A DNA stretch of 64,000 nt from Elymus sibiricus (Eukaryota; Streptophyta; Magnoliopsida; Poales; Poaceae): the NCBI GenBank assembly GCA_039707655.1, contig CM077673.1:271010288-271074287 (forward strand), in the 5' to 3' direction. Position numbers and translations under genes: made by a program. The notes below the pieces were generated by a model. The model ran no database searches. It was not told where the DNA came from and saw only the letters and a program-made list of their open reading frames with translations. Of this stretch, positions 34,880-44,684 are shown piece by piece; the stretch's first letter is position 1; the number at the start of each line of letters is the position of its first letter.

Positions 34880-36890
34880 ATTTCGCATTCAAAGACTTCT
34901 CCGAGTGAAGAGCAACCCTCTTGCTCGGGGGCTTAGCCGCGAATCCGTTTCGCCTAAGTTAAAAACCCTTCCGAGTGTATAACATTCAATACACTCGGAG
35001 ACTTAGCCGCGAACCAGTCTTCGCCTAAGTTCAGAAAACTTCTCCGAGTGAAGAGCAACCCTCTTGCTCGGGGGCTTAGCTGCGAACCCGTTTCGCCTAA
35101 GTTAAAAACCCTTCCGAGTGTATAACATTCAATACACTCGAAGACTTAGCCGCGGACCAGTCTTCGCCTAAGTTCAGAAAACTTCTCCGAGTGAAGAGCA
35201 ACCCTCTTGCTCGGGGGCTTAGCTGCGAATCCGTTTCGCCTAAGTTAAAAACCCTTCCGAGTGTATAACATTCAATACACTCGGAGACTTAGCCGCGAAC
35301 CAGTCTTCGCCTAAGTTAAAAAACTCTCCGAGTGAAGAGCAACCCTCTTGCTCGGGGGCTTAGCTGCGAATCCGTTTCGCCTAAGTTAAAAACCCTTCCG
35401 AGTGTATAACATTCAATACCCTCGGAGACTTAGCTGCGAACCAGTCTTCGCCTATTTTAAAAAACCTTTCCGAGTAAAGAGCAATCCTCTTGCTCGGGGG
35501 CTTAGCTGCGAACCCGTTTCGCCTAAGTTAAAGACCTTTCCAGGTGTATAACATTCAATACACTCGGAGACTTAGCCGCGAACCAGTCTTCGCCTAAGTT
35601 CAAAGACTTCTCCGAGTGAAGAGCAACCCTCTTGCTCGGAGGCTTAGCCGCGAACCCGTTTGGCCTAAGTTAAAAACCCTTCCGAGTGTAACACATCCAA
35701 TACACTCGGACACTTAGCCGCGAACCAGTCTTCGCCTAAGTTCAAAAAACTTCTCCGAGTGAAGAGCAACCCTCTTGCTCGGGGGCTTAGCTGCGAACCC
35801 ATTTCGCCTAAGTTAAAGACCTTTCCAGGTGTATAACATTCAATACACTCGGAGACTTAGCCGCGAACCAGTCTTTGCCTAAGTTCAGAAAACTTCTCCG
35901 AGTGAAGAGCAACCCTCTTGCTCGGGGGCTTAGCTGCGAATCCGTTTCGCCTAAGTTAAAAACCCTTCCGAGTGTATAACATTCAATACACTCGGGGGCT
36001 TAGCTGCGAACCCGTTTCGCCTAACTTAAAGACCTTTCCGGGTGTATAACATTCAATACACTCGGAGACTTAGCCGCGAACCAGTCTTCGCCTAAGTTCA
36101 GAAAACTTCTCCGAGTGAAGAGCAACCCTCTTGCTCGGGGGCTTAGCCGCGAATCCGTTTCGCCTAAGTTAAAAACCCTTCCGCGTGTATAACATTCAAT
36201 ACACTCGGAGACTTAGCCGCGAACCAGTCTTCGCCTAAGTTCAGAAAACTTCTCCGAGTGAAGAGCAACCCTCTTGCTCGGGGGCTTAGCCGGGAATCCG
36301 TTTCGCCTAAGTTAAAAACCCTTCCGAGTGTATAACATTCAATACACTCGGAGACTTAGCCGCGAACCAGTCTTCGCCTAAGTTAAAGACCTTTCCGGGT
36401 GTATAACATTGAATACACTCGGAGACTTAGCCACGAACCAGTCTTCGCCTAAGTTCAGAAAACTTCTCCGAGTGAAGAGCAACCCTCTTGCTCGGGGGCT
36501 TAGCTGCGAACCCGTTTCGCCTAAGTTAAAGACCCTTCCGAGTGTATAACATTCAATACACTCAGAGACTTAGCCGCGAACCAGTCTTCGCTTAAGTTCA
36601 AAAAAAATTCCGAGTAAAGAGCAATCCTCTTGTTCGAGGGCTTAGCTGCAAACCCGTTTCGCCTAAGTTAAAGACCTTTCCGGGTGTATAACATTCAATA
36701 CACTCGGAAACTTAGCCGCGAACCAGTCTTCGCCTAAGTTCAGAAAACTTATCTGAGGGAAGAGCAACCCTCTTGCTCGGGGGCTTAGCTGTGAACCAGT
36801 TTTCATCTAAGTTAAAAAATCCTTCCGAGTGTAAGGTATTCCTAACACTCGGAACTTAGCTGCGAACCAGTCTTCGCCTAAGTTCCATTC
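34880..36890 (+). repeat. Tandem array in element D: about 14 units of 141-143 bp, each of two 71-bp half-units
   Basis: The landmark CCGAGTGAAGAGCAA recurs at about 34901, 35044, 35187, 35328, 35470 (variant), 35612, 35755, 35898, 36111, 36254, 36468 and 36610 (variant). Most steps are 141-143 bp; two are about 213, one unit plus half. Each unit holds two related halves, both with ACTCGG or GCTCGG, then GGGGGCTTAG or GAGACTTAG, then CGCGAA, then CGCCTAAGTT. The array lies between pol and the antisense ORF, with no coding sequence. It could affect transcript structure or packaging; this is inference. Confidence 0.92.
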
Positions 36891-37085
36891 GAGAATTAAA
36901 TAAATTCAGCCAAGCAAAATGTCGGAAAGAAAAATGCGAGTAAGACTAGAATCTCTAGCGCAGCAAAAACTTGTTCGCGCAAAGGGAAGTTCTCAGGCTT
37001 CGGGCCTGAACGAAGGTTTAATCGGTTACACCATCACTCGGCATACCGAGGCGAATAAAGTTTTTACTGAAAGCAAAGTACTTGT

Positions 37086-40000
37086 TCAAGATCCAGTAGG
37101 GCTTGAGGGCTCGACGAAGGTGTCCAGGTCAATTCCGTCGGCGATCCGAGTGGCTACTTCGATGAAAGTCTCCATGAAATCTTCAAACTGAAGTTTCTTT
37201 GTGTTGATCACTCGGAGGGCCTTCAGTTTGTCCTCCCCGGCCTCCTTGCAATGAACCCTGACGAGTGAAAGTTCCACATCAGCACCACAACGAGCAGCGG
37301 ATTTCTTCCACGCCTGCACTCGACTGGGAATTTCGTTGAGGCGAGTCATCATAGACTCGAGGTCAGTTTGGAGAGAATCTTCAGGCCACAACTCCTTGTT
37401 GACCTTCTCGAATGCAAGAGTGACATATCCTTGGACACTCTTAAGACGAGCTTCGAGTCGAAACATATCCATGGCCACGGCGTCTCCGACGAGTGACTTC
37501 GTGGGGTCTAGATTGGGCTCGATTTCTTTGGTTTCCTTCTCAAAGTCTTGACAGAATTCTGCGTGAAGAGAAAGGGAAAAGGTGATCACAATGCCGTTCT
37601 GAGGAAATCAAAGAAATTCATTCGACAGAAGAAAGTCACCTTCAAGCATGCTGAACATTTTCTTCGCAAAGTCTCCTAAGTGTTTTTCCAGAGCACTCTT
37701 TCCCTTGGTCTGCACATCAAGTTTTTTGATCCAGTCGGATCGTTCCTGCTTGAGTTTGGCGTTCTATTCTTCCAGTTTAGTGGCTGCAGCAAGTTTCTTC
37801 TCAGCAGCTTCAGTTTTCTCCTTCGCTTCCTTCTGAGCATTAGCAAGTGATTTGTCCTTGTCCTCAAGCGCCTTCTTCATGGTATCTAAAGAAATAACAT
37901 TGTTGAGTCGCGCTCGGAGACGACGGTTCTCATCACGTACGTCTGTTCGAGTGGATTCGCTCGGTTCAAAGGACGGAAGATGAAAGTGATAATGCAATTG
38001 GTTGACAAGGATTACCTCCCAAAGTCTTCAATTCGGTCTGTGCACGGTCCAGGTTGTTGTTTGTCAGCTCCAGATCCAGCAGAAGTCGATTCTTCTCCTT
38101 CTCCAGCTCGACGTACTTGGTCCCGAGCCCACAGGCTTTCTGAAATCAGCAAAGAAGGGGTTCAGTCGACATGGATATTTCTCTACTCCCGAGTGGAAAA
38201 GTACAAGTACAGTCGACTGAAAGGCGGACCGCCGCCCCACCCCACAACCCTATACAGCGTCATATCATGGTTGATGGAAATGATGTCCATGAAACCTGCA
38301 GAATAGTTCTTAAGACTACTGCCCATCGTCAACGATCGACAGTAGTCTCGGGAACTACACCCAGTGGGTGCACTCAGCGTGCCCCCACTGGATACAAAAA
38401 CACTCGACCAGGTCTGGCCTGTCAGAGTATAAACAAAGAAGCAAGCAAGCGAACATTGTCTCTATCAGACCCCCGCCGATACAAGCACTCGACGACGGTC
38501 TCGGGGACTACACCCAGTGGGTGCACTCAGCGTGCCCCCACTGGACCTACTATCACTCGACCAGGCCCGTCCTGTCGAGTGACAAGCAACTTTCAAATCA
38601 ACTCTAAGACCCCTGCCGATGCCTTCGTCATTCGACAGCGGTCTCGGGGACTACACCCAGTGGGTGCACTTAGCGTGCCCCCACTGGACCAGAAACTACC
38701 TGATCTACTTGCGAAGAAAACACCCAGTGGGTGTAAAATCAAGATGGACAGGAATTCAATCGGAAATGAACTTACAATAGCACTTACTCGGACGTTGGCT
38801 TGAAGCGCTGTGCTGGCATCATAGGCTAACTTGCTGGCTTCATACGCCTTCTTTGTTCGCAGCATCATCTACCCAGCCTGAATCATGGCTTCCTTGGCAG
38901 CTCCAGTTTGGTCCTCCGGGACGTGATACAAAGGGTATGCGGGCGTCGAATGAGTTGGTGCTGTAACTGAGGCATCAGGAGGTGCTTTAGATTGTCCAAT
39001 AGGTGCTGAAGCCACCAGAATTGAAGTGGCTGGCGGAGCACTCGACAGCAGGGCCACAAGGGCTGGAGGTGTCGCAGCAGTCGACCCATGGGGCGTCTGT
39101 CCTGACGATGTTCTCCGAGTGCGTACGTGTGGAGCTTCCAGAGGCACAGCCTCATCTTGCGTTCCTCGCTGCAGCTCCTCGTCATCTTCCAGTTCGATGA
39201 CTTCGTCAGCTATCAATGGGCAATTTTAATCAAGTCACTCGACGATTATTCTTCAAAAAACAGAGTAGAGTGTGGGTTCTTTATACCTCGTTGGGAGGTG
39301 GCCACATCAGGAGTGTCCACTTCCATTTGGTCCCCATCATTTCGCTGGGGCGACGTCACAGAGGTAGTAGCTCTGGCGGATAAACTCCACTCGGTCAGCA
39401 GAGACATGAAGGGCCACAATCACGATTGCGGGAAAACAAACACTCACGTTGAGGCAACAGGCACAACAATCTTGATACGAGGCAGGGCCTTCCGAGGTTT
39501 TGGCGCGTCCGGCTTGAGTTGTTTCGCAGCTTTTTCAGTTGACCCTGATGTTGCGGTCCGGTCACGCTTTGGGTTCCTTGTGCTCGACGCCACAGTTTTG
39601 CTCGGAGGAACCTCTGGGTCTTCTTGCTGCTTGGTGCGACGCCCGGTGTGCAGAGGGACCTGAGCTTCCACCTCGCCTTCCTCCAGGTCGTCATCGCTGC
39701 TCTCACTGTCGTTGGCATAATCGCCGTCTGCGCTGTCATCTACACTCCCTTCTTCTTCGTCAAGCTGTTCTCCGTTGGGCACGGGCGAGTACATGTTTGT
39801 AAATTCCTGCAAGATACAAGCTTCAAAGTCAGTCGACTGAAGATCCAGTTACTCGACAAGTATTAAAACAATCGACAGAGGTTTAACTCACCAGGTTCTT
39901 TGGTGGGTTCAAAGCAGAAAAGGGTGGAATTCGCTTGGCTCCCTCGGGATTATCGCAGGCTCCGGTGATGCTCCTGAGCCACTGAGAAACGGTCTCGTCG

Positions 40001-40872
40001 GAAACTTCTTCAGGATGAGTCCGCGTGGTATCCTCAGGGCCCGAGTAATGCCACATGGTGTGATCCCGGGCTTGGAGAGGCTGGATCCGTCGACTGAGAA
40101 ACGTTTCAAGGAGATCCAAGCCAGTCACTCCGCCGCGGATGAGATCAGATACAGCGTTCACTAGGATCCCTACCTGGATTTTCTCTACCTTTGTCACATA
40201 CAGTGGTTTGGGGATGGTAGGTCGATCCAAGGTGAAAGGAGGAAGTCCAGTCGACATATTTGGTGATGCAACATCCTTGCAATAGAACCATGTCGACTGC
40301 CAACCCCGGACAGAATCAGGAAAGGTCATGGAGGGAAATGCACTCCTACCTCTCTTTTGGATCCCTAAGCCACCACACAGTTGGATTACGTGGGTTTTGC
40401 TATCACTGGGATTGGCTTTCTTGACGGATTGAGATCTAACAGAGAATATGTGTTTAAACAAACCCCAATGCGGAGGACAGCCCAAGAAGCATTCGCACAG
40501 GGTTATGAAATAGGAAAGATAGGCAATCGCATTAGGAGGAAAATGGTGGAGCTACGCTCCGAAATAGTTCAGGAAACTACGGATGAACGGGTGGGGTGGC
40601 ATGGAGAAACCTCGCTCGACGTGGGTGAGAAGCAGAACTCGCTCGCCGTCGCGTGGCTCCGGCTCGGTCTCCCCCTTCGGCAATCTCCAGGACCCCGCAG
40701 TTATCAACCCGTCGACGACGAGATTTTGCACATCCTCCGCCGTGACCGTCGATTGGAGGAAATCCCCCTGGATCCACCCCGGCGGCACCGTCGACCGGGC
40801 GCCCTACGACTTCTTCGCCTTGGCTCCTCCCTTCTTGGTGCGCTCGAGCTTCTCCGTCTTGCCCTTCGTCAT
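37086..40872 (-). pseudogene. Antisense ORF of element D (Transposase_28-like), multi-exon, broken
   Basis: It runs opposite to gag-pol. The probable ATG at 40872 gives a Lys-rich N terminus. Exon 1 carries G-E-R-V-L-L-L-T-H, R-G-F-S-M-P-P-H-P-F, L-N-Y-F-G-A, C-E-C-F-L-G, then W-Q-S-T-W-F-Y-C-K-D, and ends at a GTGAGT donor near 39892. The second exon (39812-about 39448) is acidic and Ser-rich and also ends at GTGAGT. Further exons lie at about 39216-38870, a coiled coil at 37997-37764, and a C-terminal block at 37589-37086. Stops TAG 40804-40806 and TAG 40552-40554 break exon 1, the second at a position where a Gln would fit. Role unknown. Confidence 0.7.
38340..38745 (-). repeat. Three spaced copies of a 45-bp motif in an intron of D's antisense ORF
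   Basis: TCGGGGACTACACCCAGTGG followed by GTGCACT and CGTGCCCCCACTGG occurs at about 38348, 38501 and 38643. A partial CACCCAGTGGGTG follows near 38722. The inner part is a near-inverted repeat (CCAGTGGG...CCCCACTGG), so each copy could fold as a hairpin. Confidence 0.7.
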
Positions 40873-40966
40873 GGCGGTGGCGGTCGTGGGAGCGGAGCTG
40901 AGCAGAGGAGGAGGAGGAGAAGAGTAGATTTGGGGAAGAATACTGTACCAGCACCGGCGTCGTCGC

Positions 40967-40976
40967 CCCTTATACC
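40967..40976 (-). promoter_or_regulatory. Candidate TATA box for the antisense ORF of element D
   Basis: The minus strand reads GGGTATAAGGGG about 100 bp before the ATG at 40872, a fitting distance for a core promoter. Inference from motif and position only. Confidence 0.45.
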
Positions 40977-41405
40977 CGCCCGTGTGGGTCACTGACCTGC
41001 GGGCCCGCCAGATCTCGGAGTATCCCGAATTCAGAGGAGGCACATCACGTGGCGATTCCGGCGGCGCGATAATCGAGGCGTCGTGTCCCCGCTTGCCTTT
41101 GCGGTTGCGTCATCCCCGCTCGGCGTGCGTTATCCAATTTTCGAGTCCCGTAAAATCCGGACCCGACGGAGCGAACCGTCACATCAGAAGACTCTGCAGA
41201 CAACTCGAACCTGATTTCGAGCTCAGTTTCACTCGGACTTGATTTCGAGCTCAGTTTCACTCGGATATACTTCAAGACAGAATCGATGAGGGCGAACGAT
41301 AAAGGTTCCAATCGATGCAGATTTCTAAGAAGCCTCAAAATGCACTTGGAATTTTTGTGTCTTGTCAGAACCTGCATTGACACTTTTTACACTCGAACCC
41401 CGATC

Positions 41406-41419
41406 CATTCGGGGGTTAA
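41406..41419 (+). other. Polypurine tract of element D
   Basis: CATTCGGGGGTTAA lies directly before the 3' LTR. Confidence 0.65.
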
Positions 41420-41996
41420 TGATGGGGATATGTACCTAGGATAGGGTCATAGGCCTGACCTACATGCCCTACCTAAGGACACTGCCCCAGAAAGCTTAAG
41501 AGCTACAAGGAAGTCTCCGACTGAAATCGCCAAGACATACAAGTCACTCGACAATATACACTCGGAGGTACCTTTCACTCGACGCTTACCTTTCACTCGG
41601 AAGGACCAGAAGACAGTCGACCACAGAAGCCCAGAAGTCACCCCAGGGAGGCTAACGGGCGGGCGTTCATCAAGACCACTAATAGCATTTATGTTGTACG
41701 TTACCAGTAACGTACGTCTTTATACCCACGATCTGACCCTTAGATGCCGGACACTTATGAGGGGCAGCGCACTCTATATAAGCCGCCCCTCCCCTCTGGC
41801 ACAAGGGTTCGGACTCCCTGTAACGATACTCTTATTACACTCGACAAAGAGCTCCCGAGCACCTGAGACGTAGGGCTATTACCTCCACGAGAGGGGCCTA
41901 AACTCATACATCTGTGTGTACACCCTCGCCGTAGCTAGGACTCTACCCTCTCCTTACGTACCCCTACCTTCTACTGTCAGACTCGTTCCCACGACA
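41420..41996 (+). repeat. 3' LTR of element D (577 bp)
   Basis: Same length as the 5' LTR, about 98.3 percent identical by manual comparison, followed by the CCATC duplication. Confidence 0.95.
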
Positions 41997-42001
41997 CCAT
42001 C

Positions 42002-42138
42002 TTCTCTTTAACTCCCAGAGGGGTAAAATAACCGTCTTGTGCAACCTGATAACCTCTGAAAGCTTAATGCACACAGTTAGTCCGCAAACGTATTGTCATC
42101 AATCACCAAAATCAATAGGGTATAAATATGCCCTTACA
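42002..42138 (-). repeat. 3' LTR of element E, remaining part
   Basis: It continues the E LTR after element D and matches 60369-60505 almost base for base (CAACCTGATAACCTCTGAAA, then TATAAATATGCCCTTACA). Confidence 0.85.
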
Positions 42139-42155
42139 ATCTCCCCCTTTTTGGT
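42139..42155 (-). other. Polypurine tract of element E
   Basis: On the minus strand CACCAAAAAGGGGGAGAT abuts the LTR, the classic copia polypurine tract. Confidence 0.8.
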
Positions 42156-42683
42156 GGATTGATGACAACACGGGATTTGCACAGATAATATTTAAGAGAT
42201 AGAAAGCAAACCCAAGAGTCTACAAAATATAGATAGGCTCCCCCTAGATGTGTGCTATTTTTAATATGCTTTTGGAATGCAAAACACACATGCTCGGATC
42301 AACCCCCCTATATTTTATAGACTGATACTCCTTGCAATAGAAGATAATACGAGAGAGATATATATGCAAGGAGAAATATGTGAGAAATTAGCAATGAGTA
42401 CAAAGTAGTAGTGACTCGCATAACAAGACATTTAAGGATAATTAAGGGTAGCATATGTCTCACACCATATGACGAAGTGACTGAAGTCTCATAACCATAA
42501 CACAAACCAAAGCAACTAAAAAAGAGTTCACGAGCAACGACATAAAAGAAGGGCAAACTTAGAAAGCAAGCGCACGCTCGTGACTCGGCAAATCCCTACC
42601 CTCTCTCCCCCTTTGGCAGCGAGACACCAAAAGGGCAGGGAGGACTAAGACACTCCAGGTGGCAGTAACGCAAGGAACCATCA
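42156..42683. other. Noncoding 3' region of element E
   Basis: An A/T-rich stretch lies between the extra ORF and the polypurine tract. I see no gene in it. Confidence 0.6.
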
Positions 42684-42848
42684 TCAGTACTCTCCAGACT
42701 CTGAACTGTAGGAAGCGGTGCCGGGCGGAGCTGAAGTACTTGGGGGAGCAGAAGAGCCAGGCAGATCATCCTTAGAGTCCCACTTGCAGTGCCTCGAGAT
42801 CCAGACCTCCTCATCAGTAATAGATTTCTTAGAGCCACTGCGAACCTG
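42684..42848 (-). pseudogene. C-terminal end of the extra ORF of element E, separated by F
   Basis: The frame of the 50804-51781 ORF resumes here when F and one copy of its target duplication are left out. It runs on for about 50 codons, Ser/Pro-rich near the end, to TGA at 42684-42686. This supports the junction assignment. Confidence 0.75.
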
Positions 42849-44427
42849 TGATATGTCTCCAACGTATCTATAATTTTTGCTTGTTCCATTTTGTTATATT
42901 ATCATTCTTGGATGTTTTACAATCATTTTATAGCAACTTTATATCATTTTTTGGGACTAACCTATTGACATAGTGCCAAAGTGCCAGTTGCTATTTTTTC
43001 TTTTTTTTACATCGCAGAATATCAGTACCAAACGAAGTCCAATCGCGACGAAACTTTTTGGAGATTTTTTTTGGGCCAGAAGACATCCAGTGGGCAAAGA
43101 AGTACCGGAGAGGAGGGCAGAGGAGGGCAGAGGAGACCACAACCCACCAGGGCGCGCCAAAGGCCCCAGGTGCGCCCTGATGGGTTATTCCCTCCTCGGG
43201 ATGCCTCTCCACCGCCTCTGATGCCTATAAATTCCCAAATATTCCATAAACCCTAGAGGAGTCGATGAAAAACACATCCAGCCGCCGCAAGTTCCAAAAC
43301 CGCGAGATCCAATCTAACACCATGACGGAGGGGTTCATCATCCTCATTGGTGCCTCTCTGATGATGTGTGAGTAGTCCACCATAGACCTATGGGTCCGTA
43401 GGCAGTAGCTAGATGGCTTCCTCTCTCTCTTTTGATTCTCAATACAATGGTCTCTTGGATATCTATTTGATGTAAACTTTTGCGGTGTGTTTGTTGGGAT
43501 CCGATGAATTTTGAGTTCATGATCAGTTTCTATCCATGAATATTATTTGAGTCTTCTTTGATCTGTCATATGCATGATTACTTATAGCCTCGTATTTCTT
43601 CTTCGAATCTTTGGTTTAGTTAGGCCAACTAGATCGATTTTTCTTGCCATGGGAAGAGGTGCTTTGTGATGGGTTCGATCTTGCGGTGTCCTCTCCCTGT
43701 GACAGAAGGGGCTGCGAGGCACACATGTATCGTTGCTATTAAGGATAACAAGATGGGGTCTATTCCTACATGAATAGATCTTGCCTACCATGTCACCGTT
43801 CTTATTGCATTACTCCGTTTTCCATGAACTTAATACACTAGATGCATGCTGGATAGCGGTCGATGTGTGGAGTAATAGTAGTAGATGCCGAATCGTTTCG
43901 GTCTACTAATCTTGGATGTGATGCCTATATAATGATCATTGCCTTGGATATCATCATGATTATTTGATCTTCTATCAATTGCCCAATAGTAATTTGTTCA
44001 CCCACCGTGTGCTATACTCATGAGAGAAGCCACTAGTGAAACTACGGCCCCCGGGTCTACTTTTCCAACATATTGCTTTCCGATCTATATTTTTTCCACT
44101 TTTGTTTTTAGATCTATTATTCCAAAAACCCAAAAATACCTTGTTGCACTTTTTATTTACCTCTTTTATTTTGTGTTTTTGAGAGATCTATCTATCCAAT
44201 CTATCATATCCTAACCTATCTTTTTACCGTAGAGAGACTGACAACCTCTCTTTCGCGTCGGGTTGCAAGTATTTGTTCTTTGTGTGCAGGTGCTGTTTAT
44301 GTAGTGTTGGTGATCCTCCTACTGGTTCGATACCTTGGTTTCATAACTGAGGGAAATACTTACCGTCGCTATGCTGCATCATCCCTCCCTCTTTGGGGAA
44401 ATACCGACGTAGTCTCAAGCCACGTCA
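42849..44427 (+). repeat. 5' LTR of element F
   Basis: It pairs with 49227-50798 over its full length with scattered substitutions and small indels. A CCTATAAATT box is at about 43224-43233. Confidence 0.92.
43224..43233 (+). promoter_or_regulatory. TATA box in the LTR of element F
   Basis: CCTATAAATT in both LTR copies (also about 49593-49602). Confidence 0.5.
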
Positions 44428-44437
44428 AAGGAATTTC

Positions 44438-44455
44438 TGGCGCCATTGCCGGGGA
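44438..44455 (+). other. Primer binding site of element F (tRNA-Asp type)
   Basis: TGGCGCCATTGCCGGGGA begins 10 bases after the LTR. It differs by one base from the complement of the plant tRNA-Asp 3' end (TGGCGCCGTTGCCGGGG), as reported for Athila elements. Confidence 0.75.
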
Positions 44456-44684
44456 GGAAGCGGTCTCTTCTACGTGCCAATCTCTGGCGCCGAGGAGACA
44501 CCATCATCATGTACCAGGTTCCTAATCACAAATCTCATCTCCTTGCAATTACATTATTTGACATTTTCCTCTCGTTTTCCTCTCCCACACTTCACCAAAT
44601 TTGCCGTTTTATTCGCCCTCTTTTTCGTTTGCCTTTTTCTCGTCAGATCTCTTGCTTGCTTGAAATCCTGTTTGTGTAGTCACG

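Larger units (their letters stand above)
28051..41996 (+). mobile_element. Element D: Tat-lineage Ty3/gypsy retrotransposon with antisense ORF, inside E's LTR
   Basis: LTRs of 577 bp each (28051-28627 and 41420-41996) are flanked by perfect CCATC duplications (28046-28050 and 41997-42001). The internal order is primer site, Gag-protease-RT-RNase H-archaeal RNase H-integrase (28697-34786), a 2-kb tandem array, an antisense ORF on the minus strand (40872-37086) and a polypurine tract. It is the most complete element of the window and has no frameshift in its long frame, only four premature stops. Confidence 0.95.

Noticed and set aside
34880..36890. CRISPR-like array
   Set aside because: Units are contiguous and diverge gradually, with no constant repeat and unique spacer pattern; plant genome, no cas genes.
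40381..40995. 204-codon plus-strand ORF opposite exon 1 of D's antisense ORF
   Set aside because: Shadow; Arg/Leu-rich translation without motif, while the minus strand has the family signature.
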